A DNA stretch of 54,346 nt from positions 1 through 54,346 of the forward strand of contig CAIMSF010000126.1 in NCBI GenBank assembly GCA_903844055.1, written 5' to 3'. Both the position numbers and the translations under genes were made by a program. Under the pieces are notes generated by a model that ran no database searches, was not told the DNA's origin, and worked only from the letters and a program-made list of their open reading frames with translations. This stretch comes from an uncultured bacterium. Its GTDB lineage: Bacteria > Bacillota_I > Bacilli_A > Izemoplasmatales > Hujiaoplasmataceae. Of the stretch, positions 8,660 to 17,638 are shown in pieces (the first letter of the stretch is position 1; each line of letters begins with the position of its first letter).

Positions 8660-10456
8660 ATGAACGACATCCTCGCCGGAAAACTGGCGACGTTGCCCGA
8701 GCAGCCGGGCAGCTATCAGATGCGCGACGCGGGCGGCACGATCATCTACGTCGGGAAGGCGAAGAACCTCAGGAACCGCGTGAAGACGTACTTCGTCGGG
8801 AGCCACGACGCGAAGACGACCAAGCTCGTCTCCGAAATCGCCGACCTCACCTACCTCGTCACGAAGACGGAGCTCGAAGCCTTCCTGCTCGAACTCTCGC
8901 TCATCAAGGAACATCGGCCGAAATACAACATCATGCTGATGGACGACAAGACCTATCCGTACATCGAGATCACCAAGGAACGCCATCCGCGCGTGCTGAT
9001 CACCCGCAAGATCGACAAAAAGAAAAAGAACGTCTTCGGTCCCTATCCGGACGCCGGATCGGCGCGCGAGACGCTCTTGTTGATCCATCGCATCTTCCCG
9101 CTTCGGAAGTGCGACGTGCTTCCCAAGAAAGTCTGCCTGTATTATCACATGGGACAGTGTCTCGGTCCGTGCGTCCATGAAGTCACGCCGGAAACCAACG
9201 CCGGCATCATCGCCGACATCGTGAAGTTTCTCAGCGGCAACGACCAGGACCTGCTCAGGGACCTCCGCCAGAGGATGACGGACCACGCGGAGAAGATGGA
9301 GTACGAGAAGGCGAAGGAATACAAGGATCTGATCGACGCCGTCGTCAAGACGACGCAGAAGCAGCAGGTGATGTTCTCCGACCTCCTCGACCGCGACGCC
9401 GTCGCCTACGCATGCGATGACGCGCATCTGGCGATCACGATCGTCTTCATGCGCAAGGGTCGGATCGTGATGAGCGACTCCGAGATCGTCGACTATCTCG
9501 AAACCCCCGAGGACGCGTTCCTCGATTTCGTCGCGCGTTTCTATGCGAAACACCCGGTTCCCGGCGAGGTGCTGCTTCCGAAGGGAACCGACCTGACGTT
9601 CCTGATGGCGGTCCTCGGCGACTCTGCGAAGGTCCCGGTCCGCGGGAACAAACTCAAGTTCGTCCAGATGGCGGCCGACAACGCGAAGATCCACCTTGCG
9701 AACAGCCTCGACCAGCATATGAAGAAATATGCGAAGACGGTCGGCGCCGCCGCGCAGCTCGGCGACCTTCTGGGGATACCGGCGCCGAAGCGGATCGAAT
9801 GCTTCGACAACTCCCACACCCTCGGCACCAACCCGGTCTCCGCGATGGTCGTCTTCACCGACGGCGAGCCGGACAGGAAGGCTTACCGCAAGTTCCAGAT
9901 CAAGACCGCCGCGAAGGGCGACGATCCCGGCGCGATGAAGGAGATCGTCTACCGAAGGTACCAGAAGATGCTGATGACGGATTCGGTCGACCGTCCCGAC
10001 CTCGTCGTCATGGACGGCGGGATCACCCAGGTCCGCGCTTGCAAGGATACGCTCGCCGCGCTCTACCTCGACCTGCCCGTGATCGGGCTCAAGAAGGATG
10101 CGTTCCACAAGACGGACGCGATCATCGGCCTCCGCGAGGAGGAGATCCCCCTGGACCGTCACGAGCCGCTCTATGTTCTTCTGAACAAGATCCAGGAGGA
10201 AGCCCATCGCTTCGCGATCACCTATCATCATGAGAAACAGTCGAAGCAGATCTACGCGTCGATCCTCGACGCGATCCCGAAGATCGGGAAGACTTCGAAG
10301 GCGAAGCTGCTCGAGAAGTTCAAGACGATCGAGAACATCAGGAAGGCCTCGAACGAGGATTTAAAGGCGATCGGCCTCACGAAGGACGCGATCGAAAACC
10401 TGCGGATCGCCCTCAACGCGGGGATGTCGAACGCGACCCCGACAACGACCGCATGA
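8660..10456 (+). CDS. uvrC: Excinuclease ABC subunit C
   Basis: ATG 8660; GIY-YIG-like N-term (LPEQPGSYQMRDAGGTIIYVGKAKNLRNRVKTYF), UVR motif, ECFDNSHTLGTNPVSAMVVF. Confidence 0.97.
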   Translation: MNDILAGKLATLPEQPGSYQMRDAGGTIIYVGKAKNLRNRVKTYFVGSHDAKTTKLVSEIADLTYLVTKTELEAFLLELSLIKEHRPKYNIMLMDDKTYPYIEITKERHPRVLITRKIDKKKKNVFGPYPDAGSARETLLLIHRIFPLRKCDVLPKKVCLYYHMGQCLGPCVHEVTPETNAGIIADIVKFLSGNDQDLLRDLRQRMTDHAEKMEYEKAKEYKDLIDAVVKTTQKQQVMFSDLLDRDAVAYACDDAHLAITIVFMRKGRIVMSDSEIVDYLETPEDAFLDFVARFYAKHPVPGEVLLPKGTDLTFLMAVLGDSAKVPVRGNKLKFVQMAADNAKIHLANSLDQHMKKYAKTVGAAAQLGDLLGIPAPKRIECFDNSHTLGTNPVSAMVVFTDGEPDRKAYRKFQIKTAAKGDDPGAMKEIVYRRYQKMLMTDSVDRPDLVVMDGGITQVRACKDTLAALYLDLPVIGLKKDAFHKTDAIIGLREEEIPLDRHEPLYVLLNKIQEEAHRFAITYHHEKQSKQIYASILDAIPKIGKTSKAKLLEKFKTIENIRKASNEDLKAIGLTKDAIENLRIALNAGMSNATPTTTA

Positions 10457-10502
10457 TGGGATATCAAGAAGCCGGACACGGTTTGGGGATCAAAGGAAAA
10501 CT

Positions 10503-10531
10503 GTGAAAATCGCGATCAACCGCGGTAGAAT
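10503..10531 (+). promoter_or_regulatory. Putative promoter of candidate small RNA
   Basis: gtgaaa (10503-10508), 17-nt spacer, tagaat (10526-10531). Confidence 0.4.
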
Positions 10532-10537
10532 GACGTG

Positions 10538-10662
10538 GAAGTGATTCAAAAGGGTTCTAAATAACGCGAGACCGCGTCATCTCGGGATTCAGATTCCGAG
10601 ATGCGCCGTCTTTCGACAATACGCATGCGATGACGCGATCGAAGTTCGAGCGCGTTTTTTCT
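10538..10662 (+). ncRNA. Candidate structured small RNA with own terminator
   Basis: 11-bp hairpin catctcgggat-tcag-attccgagatg (10578-10603), gcgtcat/atgacgc long-range pairing possibility, terminal hairpin cgcgatcg..cgagcgcg + tttttt (10634-10660); no ORF of note. Confidence 0.35.
10634..10662 (+). terminator. Rho-independent terminator (of candidate sRNA)
   Basis: cgcgatcgaagttcgagcgcg followed by six T. Confidence 0.7.
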
Positions 10663-10710
10663 TCGCCGCGGCGCGAAAATTGTGATAAAATGGTATCTAG
10701 GTGATTTTTG

Positions 10711-11715
10711 ATGTCGCAAACCGTATTCGGCCGCCTGCACGCGGTCTACGAGGAAGTCCGCCTCCTCTCCGTGAGGCGCGGCGCCCGCGTCGAATTCTAT
10801 TACATGGGCAAGGGGATGTTCGCATCCTTCCTTCAGTATCTCGGCGAAGGCGTCTTCGTCTGGATGACCGTCGCCGACCTGCCGCGGAAACAGCGCGGCG
10901 TGGAATCCCGGTTCGTCGAGAAGGTCGACAAGATCATGCTTCCGCACGGGGCGACCCCGAAGGTCTTCTTCGACGCCAACCTGATCAAGAGCGGGATCCG
11001 GACGCTCGTCAATTCCCGGAAACCGAAGCTGTTCATCGACTTCGAGATGTCGATGCCGCCGTTCAAGTACAATCCCGACTTCCTCTCCGAACTGATCCAA
11101 TGCGGGATGATCCTCGCCGACGACGCCGGAAACGTCATCGAACAGCACAGCACCTTCATCAAGCCGTTCATGTTCCCGGAAATCACGGACCGCACCCGCA
11201 AGTTCCTGAAGATCACGCAATCGTCGATCAACGACGGCGTCGAGTTCCCCGATTTCCACGGTCTCCTCGACCAGATCGTCACCCAATACCGGCCGATGAT
11301 CGTCGTCTGGGGTCAGAACGACATCATCGAACTACGAAAGGCGGCGCTCTACCACCGGCTTCCGGACATCACCCGGAAAGCCCAGTTCGTCGACTTGTTG
11401 AAACTTCACAAAAACTATTTCGGGCTCAAGAACGACGTCGGCCTCTTCAACGCCTACAAGGTGTATGCGGCGGTCGACCCCGAGAAGCAGGCGCATGACG
11501 CGCTTGAGGACGCGACGGTCACGAAACTCGTCTTCGATGGGTTCAAGAAGGTGTGCAACGGCGATTCCGACATCGTCTTCAAGAACCCCGAGCCGATTCC
11601 GGCGAAATCGGCGGAAGCGGATCCGGCCGAAACGCCGGCCGTTGCCGCCACTGCCGGCACACCGGCCGAATCGGCTGCCCCGGCTCCGGCGATGACGCCG
11701 GTCGTCGGGCTCTGA
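10711..11715 (+). CDS. DEDDh 3'-5' exonuclease-like protein with N-terminal extension and Ala/Pro-rich tail
   Basis: DEDD-type motifs FIDFEMSMPP, VVWGQNDIIEL, AHDALEDATVTKLVFDGF; low-complexity C-terminus PAKSAEADPAETPAVAATAGTPAESAAPAPAMTP. Confidence 0.75.
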   Translation: MSQTVFGRLHAVYEEVRLLSVRRGARVEFYYMGKGMFASFLQYLGEGVFVWMTVADLPRKQRGVESRFVEKVDKIMLPHGATPKVFFDANLIKSGIRTLVNSRKPKLFIDFEMSMPPFKYNPDFLSELIQCGMILADDAGNVIEQHSTFIKPFMFPEITDRTRKFLKITQSSINDGVEFPDFHGLLDQIVTQYRPMIVVWGQNDIIELRKAALYHRLPDITRKAQFVDLLKLHKNYFGLKNDVGLFNAYKVYAAVDPEKQAHDALEDATVTKLVFDGFKKVCNGDSDIVFKNPEPIPAKSAEADPAETPAVAATAGTPAESAAPAPAMTPVVGL

Positions 11716-11733
11716 CCATGAGAACAACAAAAG

Positions 11734-11770
11734 GGCGTGAGCTTCGGATTTCGAGGCGCACGCCGTTTTT
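11734..11770. terminator. Terminator between converging exonuclease and rnjA genes
   Basis: ggcgtg-a-gcttcg-gattt-cgaggc-g-cacgcc + ttttt. Confidence 0.7.
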
Positions 11771-11785
11771 CATATTTTTTACATC

Positions 11786-13465
11786 CTAGAGGACCATGAT
11801 GACGGGCATGATCATCGGCGTCCGGTTGGTCTTCTCCTGGAGGTATTTTCCAAGCGTCTTGATGAGGTCGCTCTTGATCCCACCGATGTTGATCTTCTTC
11901 CCGACGGCGAGATAACGGTCGGTCACGTCGAGGGCGAGTTCCTGGAGCTTCTTCACCATCTGGTCATTCTCTTTCATGAAGATGAATCCCTTCGAAATCA
12001 CGGTCGGGACGCAGATGACTTCCTTGCGGTCCTGGTTGATCGTCATGACGACGGAGAGCAGTCCATCCTCGGACAGCTCGCGGCGGTCCTTGATGACCTG
12101 AGAACCGATCTCGCCGATGGCCGCACCATCGACATAAACGTCGGATGTCGGCACCTTTCCGGCGATGTGCGCGCCTTCGGCGCTGATCGCGAGGACGTCG
12201 CCGTTGTCCATGATGAAGGCATTCTGTTTCGGGACGCCGCAGTCGATGCCGAGCTCCGCGTGCTTCATCAGCATGCGGTACTCGCCATGGATCGGCATGA
12301 AGTACTTCGGCTTCATCAGCTTGAGCATCAGTTTGAGTTCGTTCTGGCCGCCATGACCCGATGCGTGGACGTCGGCGAACGGCGACTGCGTGACGACGGT
12401 CGCGCCGTTCTTGTACAGGAGGTTGATCGTCTTGTTCACCGATTCCTGGTTGCCCGGGATCGGCGAGGCGGAGAGGACCACCGTATCGCCCGGGATCAGG
12501 CTGATCTGCTTGTGCGATCCGGAGGCGATCCGGGTGAGGGCGGAGAGCGGTTCGCCTTGCGAACCCGTGCAGAGGATCGTCAGGTTCCGGCGGTTGATCG
12601 AAGTCATGTTTCGCCCGAAGATGAAGGTCCCTTCGGGTGCCTTGATGTATTTCATCTCGGTGCCGACCTCGATCGTCGATTCCATCGAACGACCGAAGAT
12701 CGCGACCTTCCGATTCGTTTGGACCGAGGCGTCGACGATCTGCTGGATGCGGTGGACGTTACTGGCGAACGTGGAGATGAGGACGCGTCCCTCGATCTTC
12801 TGGAAGAGGTCGTGGATCGTCTGGGCGACGACGCGCTCGGACACGGTGAAATCCTCGAGCTCGGCGTTGGTCGAGTCGGACAAGAGGCAGAGGACGCCCT
12901 GTTCGCCGATGCGCGCCATCTTCTGGTAGTTGGCGTCCAGGAAGGTGGGAGTGAAGTCGAACTTGAAGTCCCCCGTGTGGACGACGGTGCCTGCCGGGGT
13001 CTTGATCGTGATGCCGAACGAGTCGGGAATCGAGTGGTTCGTGCGGAAAAAACCGAGTTCCATGAAGGCGAAGCGGAAGACGGACGTTTCGACGTACTCG
13101 ATGATCTTCGCATTGACGCCGCGGTGTTCCTCGAGTTTCTTCTTGATCAGGCCGACGGTGAGGCCGGACGCGTAAATGGCGGGAATCCTGACCTGCTTGA
13201 GCAGGAAGGGAATGCCGCCGATATGGTCTTCATGGCCGTGGGTGAGGAAAAGTCCTCTGATTTTGTCTTGGTTTTCGATCAGGTAGGTGTAGTCGGGGAT
13301 GACATAGTCGATGCCCATCAAATACTCGTCGGGGAACAAAAGCCCGGAATCGATGATGATGAGATCGTCGCCGTATTCGACGCAGTACATGTTTTTGCCG
13401 ACTTCACCCAGACCCCCGAGTGCGAAAATCCCGACTTCGGTACGTTGAAGCAACGGGTTTTGCAT
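11786..13465 (-). CDS. rnjA: Ribonuclease J
   Basis: Metallo-beta-lactamase/beta-CASP: ALGGLGEVGKNMYCVEYGDDLIIIDSGLLFPDE, LTHGHEDHIGGIPFLL, HTGDFKFD, HASGHGGQNELKLMLKL. Start MQNPLLQ at 13465 with SD aaagga; longer ORF-track start less likely. Confidence 0.95.
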   Translation of the reverse strand: MQNPLLQRTEVGIFALGGLGEVGKNMYCVEYGDDLIIIDSGLLFPDEYLMGIDYVIPDYTYLIENQDKIRGLFLTHGHEDHIGGIPFLLKQVRIPAIYASGLTVGLIKKKLEEHRGVNAKIIEYVETSVFRFAFMELGFFRTNHSIPDSFGITIKTPAGTVVHTGDFKFDFTPTFLDANYQKMARIGEQGVLCLLSDSTNAELEDFTVSERVVAQTIHDLFQKIEGRVLISTFASNVHRIQQIVDASVQTNRKVAIFGRSMESTIEVGTEMKYIKAPEGTFIFGRNMTSINRRNLTILCTGSQGEPLSALTRIASGSHKQISLIPGDTVVLSASPIPGNQESVNKTINLLYKNGATVVTQSPFADVHASGHGGQNELKLMLKLMKPKYFMPIHGEYRMLMKHAELGIDCGVPKQNAFIMDNGDVLAISAEGAHIAGKVPTSDVYVDGAAIGEIGSQVIKDRRELSEDGLLSVVMTINQDRKEVICVPTVISKGFIFMKENDQMVKKLQELALDVTDRYLAVGKKINIGGIKSDLIKTLGKYLQEKTNRTPMIMPVIMVL

Positions 13466-13642
13466 GGTTTGGATGAAATCCTTTCTTGGTTTCGGAATCG
13501 GATGATAAGTTATATCTATTATACTCATTATCAAGAAGATATGCAAACGAAAGGCCGATTTTTCATCCGTCGGGCGGGGTTGGGTTCGTCGATGTCGTCT
13601 TTCTTCTCGGACCTTGGTATGGTATACTATTGAGGACGGGAG

Positions 13643-15997
13643 GTGATGCGGATGATCGCCAAGATTCTAGTCGACGTACCGGCGAAAGCCGTCGACCGGC
13701 TGTTCGATTACGCGGTTCCCAAGGAGCTTGCGGAGGTTCTCGAGATCGGCATGCGCGTCATCGTACCGTTCGGCCCCCGCGACGCGATGGGATTCTGTCT
13801 CGAGTTGTCTGACGTGTCTGATTATCCGAAGGAACTCAAACCCGTATCGATCGTGCTCGACATCGAACCCTACCTGACGGCCGAATTGATCGATCTCGCC
13901 AAGAAGATCGCGATCGACACCACGTCGACCTTGATCAAGGTGCTCGAAACGATGCTTCCCGCCGCATTGAAAGCCGTCTATACCCCCAAGTTCACGCTCG
14001 AAAACGAAATCCGCCTCCCCGCCTCCCTCAAACCGTTGTTTGCCGGCAAGTCGGAGATCCTGATGGACAAATCGCTGTCGCCCTATGCCGCCGACATCAA
14101 GAAGGCGGTACGGATCGATGCGATCAGGCAGGGGTATGAGATCCGCTCGAAGAACCGAGCGCAATCGGTCCGTTGCGTGAAACTCGTGGATGCCAACCAC
14201 ATCGCCAAGACGGAGAAGCACCTCGCCGTGATCGAGCATCTGAAGAAGGCTTCGGACCGTACTTCCATCCTCTCGGAATTGCTCGCGACCCTGCAATTGA
14301 CCGAGTCCGTCGTGCGGACGCTCGAGAAGAAGAGCGTCGTCTCCGTCTTCGACCGCGAGGTCTACCGCGATGTCGTGTCGCTCAAGCCCGATGTCGACAA
14401 GCGCGTCACGCTCAATCCCAAACAACAGGCCGCCCGCGACGAGATCGTCGCCTCGCTCGGCACCGGAACGACCTTCCTCTTGCACGGCGTGACCGGTTCG
14501 GGGAAGACCGAAGTGTACCTCTCCGTGATTGAAGAAGTTCTCAAAAGGGGTCAGGAAGTGATCTTCCTCGTTCCCGAAATCGCCCTCACGCCGATGATGG
14601 TCAATCGCTTCAAGGGCCGTTTCCACGACCGCGTCGCCGTCCTCCATTCCGCGCTCTCGATCGGCGAGAAATATGACGAGTGGCGGAAGATCATCCGCAA
14701 GGAGGCATCGATCGTCATTGGGGCGAGAAGTGCCGTATTCGCGCCCTTTACCAACCTCGGCCTGGTCGTCGTCGACGAGTGCCACGAGTCGACGTACAAG
14801 CAGGATGAGATGCCGAAATACTACGCCATCGACGTCGCCGTCCGGCGCGCCGAGACATGCCGTGCCCCGATCATCCTCGGGTCCGCGACGCCCAACATCG
14901 AAACCTTCGCCCGCGTCAAGCGCGGCTATTTCAAATTGCTTGAACTTCCCGAACGGGCGCAAAACGCGAAGATCCCCGAGGTCGAGGTCGTCGACATGAA
15001 AGGCGAGTTCAAAAAGGGCAACGCCGGCTCCTTTTCCGAACTTCTGAAGGGCGAGATCGCGCTGCGGCTGGAGCGAAAGGAACAGGTGATCCTGCTTTTG
15101 AACCGGCGCGGTTACCACACCTTCGTCATCTGCCGCGACTGCGGCCACGTGATCCAATGCCCCAACTGCGACATTTCGCTTACCTACCATGAGACCGACC
15201 ATTCGCTCAAGTGCCATTACTGCGGCCACAAGCAGGACGTCGTTCGTAAATGCCCGAAATGCGGATCCGAAGCCCTCCAGTACATGGGAACCGGAACGCA
15301 GCGGATCGAAGAGGAACTCCAAGAATCCTTCCCGACCGCCCGGATCGTACGCATGGACAATGATACCACGCGCCTGAAGAATGCGCACGAAAAACTGCTC
15401 AACCAGTTCGAGTCCGAGGGCGACATCCTGCTCGGGACGCAGATGATCGCGAAAGGGCTCGACTTTCCCCGCGTCACCCTCGTCGGGATCATCCAGGCCG
15501 ACGGCAGCCTCTACCGTCCCGACTTCCGCGCTCCCGAACAGACCTTCCAGCTGATCATGCAGGTGTCCGGCCGCGCCGGTCGAAGCGACCTCTCCGGCAA
15601 GGTCGTCGTCCAGGCGTTCAACCCCGGACATTACGCGATCCGATATGCCGTCGCGAACGACTATCTCGGCTTCTACCATTACGAGATGTCGCTTCGGAAA
15701 CTCGCCAAGTACATCCCGTTCTACTATCTCGCCGAAGTGGTCCTGTCCGGCGAAAACGTCCGCGACATCTTCATCCGCGGGAAGGAAATCGCCAAGTCGT
15801 TCCGGGCCGCGCTTTCCCCGGAGGCCGTCGTCCTTGGTCCGGTGCTTCCGCAGGTCGCCCGCATCCGCAACAAATACAGTTGCCAGATCCTCGTCAAATA
15901 CCGTAACGAACCCGCGCTCGACGACTTGCTTTTCGATACGGTCGAGAAGTATTCCGCAGACGATATCTTTGTGAACGTCGACAAGAGCCCGATGTAA
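13643..15997 (+). CDS. priA: Primosomal protein N' (replication restart helicase PriA)
   Basis: LHGVTGSGKTEVYL, VVVDECHESTYKQ, four CxxC zinc motifs CRDCGH/CPNCD/CHYCGH/CPKCG, GTQMIAKGLDFPRVTLVGI. Confidence 0.97.
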   Translation: MMRMIAKILVDVPAKAVDRLFDYAVPKELAEVLEIGMRVIVPFGPRDAMGFCLELSDVSDYPKELKPVSIVLDIEPYLTAELIDLAKKIAIDTTSTLIKVLETMLPAALKAVYTPKFTLENEIRLPASLKPLFAGKSEILMDKSLSPYAADIKKAVRIDAIRQGYEIRSKNRAQSVRCVKLVDANHIAKTEKHLAVIEHLKKASDRTSILSELLATLQLTESVVRTLEKKSVVSVFDREVYRDVVSLKPDVDKRVTLNPKQQAARDEIVASLGTGTTFLLHGVTGSGKTEVYLSVIEEVLKRGQEVIFLVPEIALTPMMVNRFKGRFHDRVAVLHSALSIGEKYDEWRKIIRKEASIVIGARSAVFAPFTNLGLVVVDECHESTYKQDEMPKYYAIDVAVRRAETCRAPIILGSATPNIETFARVKRGYFKLLELPERAQNAKIPEVEVVDMKGEFKKGNAGSFSELLKGEIALRLERKEQVILLLNRRGYHTFVICRDCGHVIQCPNCDISLTYHETDHSLKCHYCGHKQDVVRKCPKCGSEALQYMGTGTQRIEEELQESFPTARIVRMDNDTTRLKNAHEKLLNQFESEGDILLGTQMIAKGLDFPRVTLVGIIQADGSLYRPDFRAPEQTFQLIMQVSGRAGRSDLSGKVVVQAFNPGHYAIRYAVANDYLGFYHYEMSLRKLAKYIPFYYLAEVVLSGENVRDIFIRGKEIAKSFRAALSPEAVVLGPVLPQVARIRNKYSCQILVKYRNEPALDDLLFDTVEKYSADDIFVNVDKSPM

Positions 15998-16008
15998 GGA
16001 GGGACCGC

Positions 16009-16953
16009 ATGATGAACATCGTATTCATGGGCACCATGGATTTCGCGGTGCCGATCCTCGAAGGATTGATCCAGGATTATTCAGTGACGCTTGTCGTGAC
16101 CCAGCCCGATCGTCCCGTCGGTCGCCGTCAGGTGCTCGAAGCTTCCCCCGTCAAGCGGGCCGCCCTCGCCCACGGCATCCCCGTATTCCAACCCGAGCGG
16201 ATCAAGAAGGACCACCAGCCCGTCCTCGACGCGAAGCCCGAACTCATCGTCGTCGCCGCGTTCGGGCAGATGATTCCCGACGTCGTCCTGAATGCGCCGA
16301 AGTTCAAATCGATCAACGTCCACGCATCGCTGCTTCCGAAATACCGCGGCGGCGCGCCGATGCACCGGGCGATCGTCCTCGGCGACGCCGAAACCGGCGT
16401 CACGGTGATGGAGATGGCCGCCAAGATGGATGCCGGCGGCATCCTGTCGCAAGCCGCGATCCCGATCCTCGATGCCGACGACGTCGGCACGCTCGAGGCG
16501 AAGCTCGGCATCCTCGGACGCGACCTCTTGCTTCGAACGCTGCCCAAGGTGATCGACGGCACGCTGACCTCCGTCCCGCAGGACGAGGCGAAGGCAACCT
16601 TCGCCTTCAACATCAAGCCGGAAGAAGAGAAGATCGACTTCCATGGCACGATGAAAAACGTGTTCGACCATGTTCGGGGATTCCGTCCGTGGCCGACTAC
16701 CCACGCCGTGATCGGCGGGCAGAAGATCATCATCCACAGTGTCCGGATGGTACCGGATGCCGCGAACGCGTTTGCCTCCGCCGCAATCGGCGAGATCGTC
16801 AGGATCGGCAAGAACGCGATCGCCGTCAAAGTCGTTGACGGACTCGTCGAGCCGCTCTCGATCCAGCCCGCGGGGAAGACCAGGATGGACCTTTCGAGTT
16901 ATCTGAACGGTGCCGGCAGGACCGTATTGGCACCCGGGAAGTTCTTCGATTGA
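16009..16953 (+). CDS. fmt: Methionyl-tRNA formyltransferase
   Basis: FMGTMDFAVPILEGL, TQPDRPVGR, INVHASLLPKYRGGAPMHRAIVLGDAETGVTVMEM. Confidence 0.97.
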   Translation: MMNIVFMGTMDFAVPILEGLIQDYSVTLVVTQPDRPVGRRQVLEASPVKRAALAHGIPVFQPERIKKDHQPVLDAKPELIVVAAFGQMIPDVVLNAPKFKSINVHASLLPKYRGGAPMHRAIVLGDAETGVTVMEMAAKMDAGGILSQAAIPILDADDVGTLEAKLGILGRDLLLRTLPKVIDGTLTSVPQDEAKATFAFNIKPEEEKIDFHGTMKNVFDHVRGFRPWPTTHAVIGGQKIIIHSVRMVPDAANAFASAAIGEIVRIGKNAIAVKVVDGLVEPLSIQPAGKTRMDLSSYLNGAGRTVLAPGKFFD

Positions 16954-17036
16954 TTGCCTCAAACAACATTCTGTTGTGTTATAATATATAGTTAGGAAAC
17001 CGTCGTTTCTTGACGGACGGGAGGATGGATAGGTCC

Positions 17037-17597
17037 ATGAACAGGCAGAAAAATCTCTATTCGAGAGAAGAAATGTATCGCATTTGCGTCGCCAAGCTCG
17101 CCGAGCGCGGCGTCAAGGTCGACGACATCGCGGCGATCGCCTTCCGGCAGCAGTCGCGCTGGAATCCGGCCATTTCGATGCAGGAATGCAAGGAATCGGT
17201 GGAGAAGATCCTGTCGCTTCGCGACGTGTTCCATCTCCTGCTCCTTGGCGCCGAGATCGACCGTCTGACCGAAGAGAAAGCCTTCCGCGGACCGATCCAG
17301 GAGATCCTCGCGTCCGACCTCGGTCTGTTCGGCATCGACGAACTCTTCGGGCTTGAGCTCGCAGGGCTCTACGGCACGATCGGAAAAACCAACTTCGGAG
17401 ACATCGACGTCAACAAGCCCGGCATCGTCGCGGTCCTGAACGACATCGGCAAGCATGACGGAAAATCCTGCCACACGTTCCTCGACGACATCGTCGGCGC
17501 CATCGCCGCCGCCGCGTCGACGCGCGTCGCGCAGGTCGAGAACGAAATCGAAGCACGCCGCGATCCGTCGATCGTGGATCAGCCGAAACTGTTCTGA
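17037..17597 (+). CDS. pgpA: Phosphatidylglycerophosphatase A (YutG-like)
   Basis: YGTIGKTNFGDIDVNKPGIVAVLND..DGKSCHTFLDDIVGAIAAAASTRVAQ; start ATG 17037 preceded by gggagg region. Confidence 0.85.
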   Translation: MNRQKNLYSREEMYRICVAKLAERGVKVDDIAAIAFRQQSRWNPAISMQECKESVEKILSLRDVFHLLLLGAEIDRLTEEKAFRGPIQEILASDLGLFGIDELFGLELAGLYGTIGKTNFGDIDVNKPGIVAVLNDIGKHDGKSCHTFLDDIVGAIAAAASTRVAQVENEIEARRDPSIVDQPKLF

Positions 17598-17638
17598 TTC
17601 CCGAAGGAATCGAACGGAACGGAAGGAGGTGAGGTCCG

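Noticed and set aside
12167-13633. 488-aa plus-strand ORF opposite rnjA
   Set aside because: Antisense shadow; RNase J motifs on the minus strand are unequivocal
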